64,000 bases of DNA, taken from positions 2,932,001 to 2,996,000 of the forward strand of contig NC_084809.1 of the NCBI RefSeq assembly GCF_963583255.1. Direction: 5' to 3'. The notes beneath the pieces were generated by a model. The model was not told the origin of the DNA and did not search any database. It saw only the letters and a program-made list of their open reading frames with translations. Shown one piece after another: positions 1 through 11,857 of this stretch. The stretch is from Pyrus communis (Eukaryota > Streptophyta > Magnoliopsida > Rosales > Rosaceae). A program made the translations under genes and the position numbers. Position 1 is the stretch's first letter. Each line of letters opens with the position of its first letter.

Positions 1-2984
1 ACGGCTGGGATAGTAGGGGTCCGGAAAACTCGATGTCACGCTTCTCTTCCGCAATGTAATCCTATTACATTGTTGAAGGATAAGTCACAGTAATTAAGGG
101 TAAAGCATTTGGATCAACTGTATCAAAGGTGATGGTTTTGTTCTATGTTCTTACCGTGTTGTTTCCTGTATCATCTGGCTCTTCTGTACTAATAAGTTCA
201 GACGCGTCGAAAGTTCTAAGCTTTCGTATAGCCATCCTGCCAGTTCTATGTCCTTGTTTTAGGTCATATGTACTCCTTGCGAAATTTGCATCAAGTGCAC
301 TGAACTGACTTTTTGAGCCGTCTGAAACTGCGGATTTAGTACCATCCTCGGTTCCCCTTTTAGCCCATGCAAAGCCGCTTGCTGCTGAGGTTTGTACGGA
401 AGACAATGTACTATCTCCCAGTGATGCATTCAACTCGCAATTCTCCGAAACTGTATCAAATTGCGGTTTTAGATTAGACTCACGGCGCAGAAGCCCTCCT
501 TTCGCCCTCAGGATAAGTGGGTTACCACCATTCATTCTACGAGCAGATTGAGTATGCTCGTCTTGCCCATCCTGCACACCCAAAGGATTAATCACTCAGT
601 TAGAACTCGCTTGCTTCATGCTTTCATGCTTCCATAAAAAAATACACACACTCCCACACGCGCAGGCGAGCATGAACAGAGATAGAGAAAGACCTCTTTT
701 GGTGCCAATTTAGTGGAACTATTTGACTCGAGCAAGGCCTTACGGACTCTCCTTGGTTTCCTTGTCTCTCGTGCTCGAATACCAGGTTTTTTTCTGAATA
801 ATGTAACAAATATAGCCGTCTCAGTAAACAATTGAAATCACTTATAAGTAAACATCGCAATTAGAAATGAAAACACCCGCAGAGTCCTACTGACATCTGA
901 ATTACAACCTTAGTTTAAACGAAAAATTTTACCTTTGTGATTCCTCCCGAATTTTAGCATCCATTTCTTTGGTAGGAGGATACTTTGGCAAATGTGACGG
1001 ATCGCAGGCATAAGGCTTTGTTTTGAAGTACTGCAAGAAGAGAGGCCAAGACAAAGAAGTAAATCAGCAAAGGCAGAATTCTTTATGCTCTTAAGAACTT
1101 CTCTTCAAACAATGTTGAAAGTAATTTGCCGTCATAAAGTTTTGAGAGTATATTTTTTAAGAAATGTACCTCGGACATTAGGGCAGAGGAGACAGTCCCG
1201 CGCTTGTAAGGTTCTACCGAAAGAAGATTCTCTAACATGTCTACTGCAGTAGTTGGAAATTCTTTACACCTCTCCCTAAGAGAATTTTCATAAGTGTGCT
1301 GCGGTTTAAACATAGTTGCGTGAGGAAGCTTTGACGTTTTCCAGTATTCTTCAGGCGGCGAACCACAAAGCTTGAAAATTTTGTGCAGTTGTTCGACCTG
1401 TAAAACCAGAGGGGAGCTATTAACTTCATCTCGAATTCTAAATCCCATATTGCTAAGGAGGACTCTATTTAAAATCCATCGTTAGAGAAACTTTTAGCGT
1501 TGGACATTAACGTTGTAAGTAATCACCTCAGTTCTTCCTTTAAGGATAGGCTTTCCTAGAAACAGTTCTGCAAATACACAGCCCACGCTCCAGAGATCCA
1601 CCGAAACTCCATACTCAGTTGCCCCCATCAAAAGTTCAGGAGGACGGTACCACAAGGTCACCACACGACTTGTCAGTGGTTGCTTGCTCTTTGAGTTAAC
1701 GACATTAGCCAATCCAAAATCTCCCAACTTTAGAATCCCATTGTCGTTTACCAAAATATTCGAGGCCTTGATATCTCGATGCATAATACCTCTTAAGTGA
1801 CAGTGCTCGACTGCGGATAATAGCTGCCTCATGTAACATTTAATCTACACAGAAGAAAGACCAACCAAACTTATTGACTTGTCTGGCAACGTTCAAACGG
1901 TTCAACAAAACTTGTTAGGCAAGAAACTAACCTGCATGTCGCTGAATTTGATCTCGGGACTAGCTACAAGTCCTGCAAGATCGTGCTCCATGTACTCGAA
2001 TACGAGATATATGCTATTTGATGATCGAGATGTTATTATGCCCTCCAATTTCATTATGTTCGGATGATCAAGCCTGCGAAGAATCATAATCTCTCGAGCC
2101 ATAAACCTAATACTCTCTGGTTGAAAATTGTCAAATCGCACTTTCTTGAGTGCAACAATCCTCCCAGTTTCGACTTCCTTAGCTCGGAACACACTGCTGT
2201 ATGTACCTTGTCCAATCTGCACGCAGAAATGAACTAATGTCAAAAAGCAATAAACTGTAAGCAAATTCAAAATTTTAAAAATGTAGGGCAAAGCATTAGA
2301 AACTACCATTGAATTACATCAAGAACAAAATCCCATTACAAGTTTTTAAAGGCTTGCACATTTAAACAAACTAAAGATGTGCTCTTGCAATTAGATTTAT
2401 TAGTGATTAATTAATAATGTCATTAAAACTAATGGAAAATGGGAAGATGATCCATGAAAATGTACCTTTTCCAACTTCTCGTAAGCATCAGCTTTGAGGG
2501 GGATCCACCCATAAATGGCCTCGCCGGCGGCGGCGCTGAGCCAAGAGGGCCAGCCGGCGGAGAATTGCTCAGCCTCCAAAGAAGAACGACTGGAAAAACC
2601 CAACCTGAAGCTAAAGGTGCTACCTTTCCCGCCATTGTGACTATTATGGCTGTGATAAGACCCCTCCTTCTCTTTCCTGCTCTTCTTCGACTCTCTCCCT
2701 CCGACGACGCCCCGATCCTCCGACACGTCGCCCGGTCGATGATTCTGCGGGTCCTTCTTGCTACCACTCTTCTTAAATTCCGAAGAGTTCGATTTGGACT
2801 TTGGTTTGGATTTGGATCGGCTGACGTTGTTGTTGGTGGTGGTGGTGGCGGAGGCGGAGTTGTCCTTTTTCAAGGAAGATGAAGAGGGCTGGAGGAGGAC
2901 GGAGCCATTGTGGGAAACTGCGGCCGAGTACTCGTAACAAGGAGAAGCCGTGGCAGCCGCCCTCTTGGAGCTGATGCAACCCAT
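1..2984 (-). CDS. CDK-like serine/threonine protein kinase (At1g54610-type), 3' end beyond the window
   Basis: Plant CDK-related kinase of the class with an N-terminal MGC myristoylation/palmitoylation signal, so probably membrane-associated; it phosphorylates Ser/Thr. Eight exons fit GT-AG sites and phase: 2984-2466, 2216-1932, 1844-1527, 1397-1170, 1030-933, 793-694, 571-155 and 61 to the edge. Residues 1-173 are a basic, low-complexity Ser/Lys-rich leader starting MGCISSK. The kinase domain then shows the Gly loop IGQGTYSSVF (174-183), VALKK lysine (about 197), the family helix PESIRFMAREI in place of PSTAIRE, HRDIKASN (Asp about 292), DFG (Asp about 310) and LWYRPPELL. The last visible exon encodes IEFSGPLL, typical of the C-terminal tail of this family, and is cut by the window edge. 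The substrate is unknown. The domain assignment is strong; the first start codon is supported by the conserved MGC. Confidence 0.9.
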
Positions 2985-3776
2985 TCACCGCCACCGCCAA
3001 ATCCCGCCAGCATCTATCGATCGGATAATGTGGGGGGAGATCGCCGAGGGATCAAACGGCGGAGATCAGGAGAAGGGTCGATAAGGGGGAGGGGCACCCC
3101 TACAGCGTTAGGGCAGTCTCAAAAATGGGTTCGCATTTTCTTCAAGCCAAAGAAAATCGAGAAAACAGAGGCGGCCATATTTGGGTGGTTGTCCCAACGA
3201 GCCGGTCTTCCTCCCTCCTCGGTTATTGCGAATTGTGCGGAGGGGATTATGAGGATGTCGCGACTAACGGACCGGAAACAGAGGAAGCAACAGCAACATC
3301 GTTTTCACAGTCGACATTGATTTGCGTACGTGGGTCCCTGTTTTTCTTCATCTTTTCTCTTTCTCTGTTTTTGTTTTTGCTTTTGTTTTTTATTTTTGGG
3401 GTTTGTGATTTGGGAAAAGAGGAAAAGGTGGGAAATGTAACCGTTGTTGTTTGTTGGTTGCTTTCATGCTTTCATGGTGTTTGGTGCGGTGTACCTGGTT
3501 GGACAATGGACAGTCAGTCGCACAGTGACAGGGAAGAGAGAAAAAGTAGGAAATTTTAGAGATAGAAGCTAGTAGGAAGTACTTCCGCACACAAGTGCTT
3601 CTTTTAGAAGCATTTAAAAAAAAAACACTTGAAAGTACTTTCGTGGCGCGTCTTTAGAGAATATTTCGATAGTATATAAACGCTTTTGAATTTTTTCTGA
3701 CAAATATAGTCAGAAACGTTTTGAATCATCAAAAAACACGTTTAGTCATTCCAAGAGCATGTCGTCTAAGAAACTT

Positions 3777-3823
<47 letters not shown>

Positions 3824-5058
3824 GTGTGATGAGTGATGTTGTATGACATGGAGAGGTGAGGGTGGTGGTAATGGAGGTTGCTGGCCAACTACCCAACAGC
3901 CTTGGTGCTGTGTATGATTATATATCCAGAAGCAGGCTATATATTATTAGCTTTTTTTGTCGCCCCTGTATTTTTGTGTGGTTTTGGATCTTTGGCTCCT
4001 CCGCTTGTTCGATATAAAAACAGCAATAAATAAATAAAAATAAAACACCAATCTTTCCTAATCCACATCAAATTGTTTACAATATATGTCTGTGTTAGCA
4101 GACCATGCTATTCAATGATTACCAGTTTAAATTCATAAATTCCTTTTCATTAAATAGTACGTGAATTAAATGTTGTCACCTATTATAATCCTACGCATTT
4201 TCTCACTCTCCCCGTTCCTTGTGAATTGAGATAATTGAAATGTTTAATGTTTATTAATTAAAGTTGTGCTAAATTTTATGAGCTGGGAAATAAGCAATTT
4301 CGGATTAGATAAATAAATAATTGATTCAAAGTATTGGGTGTTTCAGTTGTTTATGTAAGCTGTTCGACGTTGGAACAGTTATTTGGACGCAAACACTAAT
4401 TTATGACGTGTTTACTAACTCGAAATTAGAACACATTTTCGATGTATTTTCGCGGTCAAAGTACAAACAATATCCCAAATGGCAAAAGAGTTGTCCTGCT
4501 TCAACTTCTTTTGGTCGCTTTTGTGCCGCTCATATAACAGCCCACATAAGCAGGTACCAAAAAGTATGAACATCTCAAATGAGCAATTAAGCAGAAGCAA
4601 GCAGGACATATAATAGCCAGGTAGCTTTGCTTTGTTCCTGTAAAAAAATAGTCCAAAAACGTGCCTTCACCCGTTTCATGAAACGGATGTCTCGCATTTG
4701 CTATATCATTGACCGGCACGCGAGCTTATACGTGAGAAATGTAACCAAAAAGAAACAACCAACATAGACGGAAATAACTGAAAAAATCCAGGTAGATTCA
4801 AAGCACATTTATACATGAGTTGTATACTTGTGTATTCGCATTTCCGCGAGAAGTAAGTCTATACGAATACGACCCTATTTCTGCATTCGAATTTACAAAT
4901 AATGTTGGGCCTATGCAGCCAAGCCTATAAACCATTTACATGTGCAGCAATACATATCAAAAAGATCACACACCTTCTCTGTATTTGTTCATTTTGCATC
5001 GTGTTAGTTGGTTGGACTTGAATACTGACCTTTACTTAACGGATTTCACCAAAGCACT
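2985..5058. other. Intergenic region between kinase and WRKY gene
   Basis: Holds the 5' flank of the kinase (CT-rich tract around 3340-3400), a long AG microsatellite, and AT-rich sequence with no convincing coding region. Around 3580-3770 there are AAGTGCTT/AAGCACTT-like motifs in both orientations, which resemble a degraded small inverted-repeat element, but I could not define its ends. Confidence 0.5.
3782..3821. repeat. (AG)20 microsatellite
   Basis: Twenty uninterrupted AG units about 0.8 kb upstream of the kinase start codon. Likely length-polymorphic. Confidence 0.97.
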
Positions 5059-7820
5059 TTAAACAAAGATTTGCTCTTCTTTTAGCTGAAGAAGTACCGG
5101 TCTCTGGTCATTGTTTCCATATAGGGTATGCTGTGAAGCCCCAGGCGCTGGTGGTTTTAACTGTGATGCACTATTATTGGCCGTGTTGTGGCTGCTGTTT
5201 CTTGCTGCTGGAACATCATGGTTGTGTTTCCCCTCATATGTAGTGATGACGGCTTTGGCATCAGTGGAAGCTCTCTCAACATGCTTACGGACATTGCATC
5301 CCACAAAAGTGCATTTGTAATAGCTTCTGTAAGCAAGTTAGTATTAGAAAACATGCTCACAAAAGGAAAACCAAACATGCTCACAAAAGGAAAACCATTT
5401 GGAACCAAAAACAGTAGTAGTAAATTCTTCACATATTGTACATGTACGCTAAAGATGTGACGCTCTAAGATCAGAAAGTAGTTGTTTCTTAATCAATCTG
5501 AGCATAAGTAATCGTGAATTCATCCCAATCTCTAAAGATTTTTTTCTGAATTTAACGCTATATATCATCTAATAGTTCTTGATTTCACCTCCATCCATTA
5601 AACAATATGCAAAATTCTCGGAATACTTAATTGCCCTTTTTAAATTCTGGCCAAGAAACATGCAAGCCTATTAATTCATTAATAGTGAATATTAACATGT
5701 CAGAAACAATTTAGCGAGAACAAACTACTTGGCTTTGCATATAATGCAATAAGTAAAACTGAAACATTTATATGGAAGAAGTTACCACCTTGGATGAGGA
5801 TTCCCCTTGACCACCTTTTGCCCATACTTGCGCCACCTATAACCATCATCTAAGAGATCAACTTCACTCCTAGTTTGCACAATGATTTTTGGTTCTGTGA
5901 CCGTCTTATGTGGCAAAGCTACCTCAGATGTGCCAACGTCTATGTTTCTGCACTCACATACAAGGATACTTGAATATTAAAAAGAAAGAAATGTAAACAA
6001 TATACTATGATTTTATGCAAAATGATAGGGTTGAAAATACCTTCTCTTTGCATTAGGTTCATCAGCATCTCCCTCTTCTCTACTTTCCCCATCGCCCAAC
6101 TCTTCATTGTCATTTTCCCCCGGTAACTGTCCAGGAGCGGCTTGAGTAGATTCTTGATCCATCTCAGGTCGTGGGTACGAAGCTACATTTTCACTCAACC
6201 TATTTGAATCTCCAATCCTTCTTTGTAATCCGTTTTCAGGCTTAGGCCCGTTCAGATCACCATCTTTTGAGCGTTTACTCGGTTGGGGGACTTCATGGTT
6301 ATGCTGCCCTTTGTAGATAATCTCAGTTATTTCTCCATTAGGAGAACGCTCGACTTTCTTTTTGACAGGGCAATTCATATGTGTGCACTTGTAGTAGCTT
6401 CGAGGAAATTCACTGCCTTTAACCTGCTTCTGCCCATATTTCCGCCAGTTGTAGCTATCGTCTGCAGGCCTATCAGTCGATGAAGGTTGGTATTTCTTAT
6501 CAGAATGAGATGCCTCTGGGGATTGCCTTGCAGAACTTTTAGATGTTGAGGGCAATGTCTGCTGCTGAGAAGCTTCATTGGGCATTAAGGATAGTGGACG
6601 TGCCTCTGGCTCTGTCGGGGGTGCTACTGAAGAAGGTTGATACTCAGGTTGCATGTACACACGAGATTGGGCTAGCGCAGCTTGAGCAGTAACCTGTGCC
6701 AAGGCCTGCTGGTGTGACATTCCAAATGGACTCTGCATCAATATGAAGAACAATACATGAATACCGGATACTAATTCAAGTCAGCCACCTTCAGAAATCA
6801 TATTGTATTGTGTAGAAAGACAATGGGGAACGAAAGACCCACACGAACATAGTTCCATATCGTCTGTCACAAAAATGCATCAACAAATTAACACGTTTAA
6901 CAAGGTTTGAGGAGCTTTTAACAAAAAGTATAGGATGTTAACCTAAAGTACCCTTCGTATACATAACCAAATCTAATCAGGGATTCCAACCACACTAAAC
7001 AAATAAACTCGAGATTGGTGAATCGAATAATATAAACTATGCTCAACACACAGGCACAAGAAGCACCAACATACAGCTTTTGCAAATGGCATAACAAAGT
7101 TGATGTTTTGTAAAGAAATCCAACTTTCGTTGCACACAATTTTGTGAAGAAATCCATCATTTCGTGACAAAATTGGTGGAAAGAAAGCAACTTTAACCAA
7201 AACCCATCATTCTGCAATACCATATTCCAATACTCAACACAAAAGAAAGCACATTTTACTTTAACTTTGACGTAGCCGCCCAACAGTAACTAACCAAACT
7301 CTCACCAACCACCAACAAGACACAGCAAACCCAAGAGTGACAGTAAATTTCGTAGAGATTAGATAAAATTTACCTGAGGTGAATAAAAGCCAGGCGAGTT
7401 GAGCAACCCGGAGGGGCTGAGCCCCGGCGGAACAGTAAACAATGGCGGACGAGCCACCGCCAAGCTCATCGGCCTGCTCTGCTTAAACCCGGAACCGCCC
7501 TCCCCGCTTTCGGAACCTCCGCCTGATTTTCCCAAACCATCAGCTGGGTTCTCGGTAAAAAAGCTCATCCCCCTTGTGGAACCCACCGGCGAGCCCATAG
7601 CTCCGGCGAGGAGCTGAGAGAAGGACCTGAAATCCGACTCAGGGTAGGTGTCGAAGAAGTTCGAGACCAGAGTCATCGGGCCCGGGCTCGCCCCAGATCC
7701 GCCGCTGAAAAAGGCCTCCGCGGACGGCCGCGGGGGGAGTGTTATCACTGGTCTTTGCGTCGGCGGCAGCGGCGGTGCTGAAACTGTGACTCTGTCAGAG
7801 TCTTGGGTTTTGGAGGCCAT
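5059..7820 (-). CDS. WRKY3/4: Group-I WRKY transcription factor, WRKY3/WRKY4-like
   Basis: Nuclear transcription factor that binds W-box DNA (TTGACC/T). Four exons fit: 7820-7374, 6732-6041, 5947-5789 and 5326-5059, giving 521 residues, close to Arabidopsis WRKY3 and WRKY4. The N-terminal part has the MAPK-type SP region and conserved blocks [22 protein letters not shown] and FKQSRP. The N-terminal WRKYGQK is at about residues 245-251 with a C2H2 finger ending HNHEVP. The C-terminal DNA-binding WRKYGQK is at about 418-424, ending HNHDVP. The last intron interrupts the Arg codon of the PR-SYYKCT motif, the classical position in group-I C-terminal domains. A basic stretch PSKRSKDG between the domains may act as nuclear signal. 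WRKY3/4 are known in resistance to necrotrophs; that role here is inference. All domains and splice phases are intact. Confidence 0.94.
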
Positions 7821-8245
7821 TGATAAGTATATCAAGCAATCAAGCAAGCAGCTTTTTCCTCTGTTTTTCTCCCTCTAAAATCCTCTGTTTCTCTCTCTGT
7901 AAAACTCTCTGTTTTCCTGTGTTGTTTTTGCTGCAGGTGGTGGTGTTTACTTGGTTTTGTGCTCTGCTCTCAGAAATCGATTGGGTTTTTTTGGTGGTTT
8001 CGTGCTGTCTCGAACTTCAAGTGGAAAGTCCACGGAGCAGAAAATGGACAATGACAATTATTATTGGTTTTTATATTTAATTTTTAACTCTGTTTAATTA
8101 GTTTAATTAATTAATTTTTATATATTTTCTGGAGATTTTATGGTTTAGTTATGTCCAAATGGCAAGTATGCTCCAAAGTGAAAATTTGAGACCGATGGAA
8201 GTTTGGGACTTCAATCTTTTATTGCCCTACGAGACCGGCAAGTAG

Positions 8246-8251
8246 GGTCAA
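8246..8251 (-). promoter_or_regulatory. Candidate W-box TTGACC in the WRKY promoter
   Basis: TTGACC on the gene strand, about 430 bp upstream of the WRKY start codon. WRKY genes are often auto- or cross-regulated through such sites; a six-base match alone is weak evidence. Confidence 0.35.
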
Positions 8252-9636
8252 GACAACCCACAACACAACGAAAACATTAGGGGTCGTTTTATGTTGTTTT
8301 CAAAATTACCGGCATCTAAGGGCTCGTTTAAAGTTGCAAGGGAACATTTTTATCATCGATAGTTTTGAAGTTAAGTCTTACTGCTATAGTGTATTATGTT
8401 TGGAGGGAGCGAAACAACCGTAAATTCAAGAACTCATGTCAACCCACTGCATGATTCTCAACAATTAAGTTCATCATTAGACTTCGATTGAGTTCTTCGA
8501 AAATCGCCCATTTCGTTTCTAATGACTCTACTTTACGGGAATGGAATATAACTATGAATAGTTATTGCTTATTTTTGCTGCTTTGATGCATCGTTGTTAG
8601 CTTTGTTGTCTGTTTTTCTTATAGCTGCATCTCTTTATTGCGTGTTTGTATTTTCAGCTACTCTTTGTTGTTTGCATTCTCCTTTTCTCATCAATATATT
8701 TTATTTATTAAAAAAATGACTAAAAGTTGTTTTTTTGTGAAAATATTTTTTGGATTAATTTTTAGTAAAAATGTAAATAAATTCTGGAAATTACTTGAAA
8801 TGCTTTTGGAATCCAAAAACATTTTTTTCATAAACACTTTTAGTCATTTTAAAAACACCCCAGACTAGCTACTATCTAGGTGAATGTAATGGTACCACAT
8901 TGCTTAAACACTTCTAAAACTTCACTCTATTGCAAAATACTTGTAATTCAACTTATTAAAAGTATTTACTTTTGTATTTGAGTTATAACTAAAGAAAAAA
9001 AAAACCTCCATTTTACCGCTTCTAACTATAATTAAGGTAAAATTTACATGTACCGAAAAAAAAATGAAAACTTAAAATATCGATACAATAATATACACTT
9101 GACGAGAGATTTTCAATATGTCTGAAATAAAAAATGCTTGACTATATGTTATAATATAAGTATAACACAAATATGGAAATACATTGCATGTAACACAAAG
9201 CTTTGTGAAAATGCAGCAACAGAGGGACCCACGATAGATAAAGCCCACTCTGATTAGGTTATCATCATCAATTGTGATGGGACCCAGTGCTTCTGATTAA
9301 ATATCTGATGAAGAGAAGATATCTCCAACTTTAATTTTCTTATATTGTCCTCAATTTAATTATTCTTTTTCCCAACCAAAAAATTAATTTATTATTCTTA
9401 TATTTTAAATTTTAAATTTATCATTTATCACCTTCTTTAATTTTCTTTTATTTTGTGTGAGGCCACGATCATTTTATATTATCAGCCGATGCAAGCAACC
9501 GCCAATGAGCTCTGACTTTTTGACATCTAAAATTAAAATATTAAAAAGAAAAATAGTAAAAGTGTTGCACGCTACGCTTTCAGTTTTCAACAATATATAT
9601 ATTTTTCATGTATGACAAATCTTTTTTTTTTTTTAA

Positions 9637-9790
9637 AGAAAATTAAAATTAATTTCGTCGTTACAACTAAATTTTCATGTATAATTGTCAAAACTTTTTT
9701 ATGTATAATTGTAAAAACAACTAATTTAGTTGTAACGACGAAATTAATTTTAATTTTCTCAAAAAAAAAAAAAAAAGTTTTGACAATTAT
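9637..9790. repeat. Perfect 37 bp inverted repeat with a nested second inverted repeat
   Basis: Arms 9637-9673 and 9723-9759 are perfect reverse complements (core TTTCGTCGTTACAACTAAA) around a 49 bp loop. A second pair, 9681-9695 and 9776-9790 (ATAATTGTCAAAACT and its complement), interlocks with the first, and ATGTATAATTGT occurs twice in the loop. Poly-T and poly-A tracts flank the arms. No target duplication was identified, so it could be a MITE or a rearranged fold-back. Confidence 0.8.
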
Positions 9791-11164
9791 TCAATTTTGA
9801 TCAAAACATGCAGAAAAGAACATTCTAGCAGTCGCATTGAAGAAAATTCGAAAATCGACATTAATATTTGTTAACAATTTTGATAAAAAATAATAATATT
9901 GTGTTTAGCTATAAAACTACGTGTGGATGGTTAAATTTGTTGACGTACGCAAGGTTTGCACTTTGCACATGTTTTGAAATTTGAGAAAAAGGTCAATTTA
10001 TAAACAGCTGGATTCGCTTGCTTCGTACGCTTTACAAATCCACACCACGAGTATCGTGTATGGAAATTAGTTCTCATTTAATTGACCAAAAATAAATAAA
10101 TTAGTTCTCATTGGAAGGATTTTGTGTGGAATTTACTAACTTATAGGATATTTGACTGGTTAGGTTAGTTGGAGCGGAAATGTGTCATCTTATACGTTTG
10201 AGTATGATATTTTTTTGATTATTTGAACGAGTTAAGAGTAGAATATCGTTGAAATAGTAAAAAATAAAACAACATTCAATCTTGGAGATGAACTTTCACA
10301 TACCTCGGATGCCATGCTAGTAGTATTGCCGTAATACTCTTTGACCCTCTACCTTGCTTAATTCGGTTTCTTGATTTTTCTTTGATTTATTAAATTCAGT
10401 AGCTAATAAAAAAGAGTATAAGAGGTGAAAATAAGAGTTATGAAATTAGAAACTTGAACTTAAATGCAAAGAGGCAGACGGCTCAAAACAACGTAACAGT
10501 GCATAGCTGAGTTTTGAGTGAAAATCCATTTCATGTGCAAGTTCATGTATGACGTGTGTGTGACTTGAGTCAGAGGAAACCCAGAAAGTTTAAAGTATGC
10601 CAACTGTAGACACCGCCATACCAATAGAAGCAGAAAGGTGGGACTTGGAGTAGTTGCATTAAACTTTGGTGGGGATGTTGGATTTGCATATTTTGGTAGT
10701 TGGGGGCAGCAACAGCAAAGGGACACATCATATCTCAAGATTTTCAACCAAGTTGTGCTCCTCAAATTAAGATCTTCTATGGATTTTTGTGTTCGAAATT
10801 AGATGATTCAGAGATTTAGACCATTCATTTTAAATCTTATGGTTCTTACTAGCCAATTTTATTGGTTCACACATACAAAATGAAAGATCCAGATTTTTCT
10901 CTTGAACGACGAATCTCTGTATGTCCTGGCTCTAAAAAAAGTAATCTTAATTCGTGCTCCTCATGTTGTTACATCATATGAGCGAATGGATTACAACATG
11001 GCCCCATCACAAGCTGCAAATTGTCAACTTGTATTTAATTTTTGTGAAGAAATGTTTATTTCTGGTTGCACAAAATCAAATTTGTTTAGCCACAAATATT
11101 CACTTTTCTTTCCCTTTTTAACAAAAATATATAACGACGTGAATAGTACTTAACTCCTCTCAAA

Positions 11165-11412
11165 AGCAGGAGTTCTTACTCGGAAATGGAAAGGGATCTG
11201 GATCTCTTCTTCCTAATTCACCAAATCAGAAAATTTGTGTCGTTGAAGTTTTGATCCAACAACTACAAACAAGGACTTACTTTAAAAGTTATAATAACTT
11301 CAGCTGTTAGATCAAATTTTAACAACACGAATTCCCTAATTTGATGGATTAAAAGGAAATGATCATGAGAGGATCCCTTTCCCTCGGAAACGGGAGTTCC
11401 TGCTTTCCATCT
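11165..11412. repeat. Imperfect fold-back element
   Basis: The left end (AGCAGGAGTTCTTACTCGG, GGAAAGGGATC) is repeated in inverted form at the right end (GGGATCCCTTTCCC, AACGGGAGTTCCTGC), and internal blocks around TTTGATCCAACA/TGTTAGATCAAA also pair. GGATCC/GGAAAA wording is shared with the element at 29838-30253, suggesting one MITE family. Confidence 0.55.
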
Positions 11413-11857
11413 AACAATAGTTTGATACGCAGATAGAGATTTTCCTTTTTGTGATTTTGACGGGATCTTTATGTATGTATGTTAAGCTTTGATTTAGTGG
11501 AAGCGGGAGCGACTCTTTGCATGGAAGGAGCTGAGCAGTGTTACGACAATATAAGCTACTGTAATTTTCAATTAGGAATTGATATCTTGAGAAAGATTCA
11601 TAAAAGGAGCAGAGAATTTCACCTTTCTTCTAAAAATTTTACCTTTTAATGGCAAGATACGTACAAAAACAATATACACTTCTCTTACAACAATGGACGG
11701 TATACATTTCCTAGTCTCAACTCTTCAACTAGTTCCAAGGCTTCAAGCAAATACAAATTGGCTCATCAAATGGGGTTCTACAGAACGGTGCAAAACCGTG
11801 GATGGAAGATCCATTTGCCCTTTCGAAAAGCATGCCTCTACAATGGAGATGGAGATA

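Larger units (their letters stand above)
7821..11857. other. AT-rich intergenic region with fold-back elements
   Basis: Begins with the CT-rich 5' leader of the WRKY gene (about 7840-7940). The rest is AT-rich with no credible gene; open frames at 10460-10765 and 10902-11153 lack recognisable domains. Two inverted-repeat structures (9637-9790 and 11165-11412) are listed separately. Confidence 0.6.
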
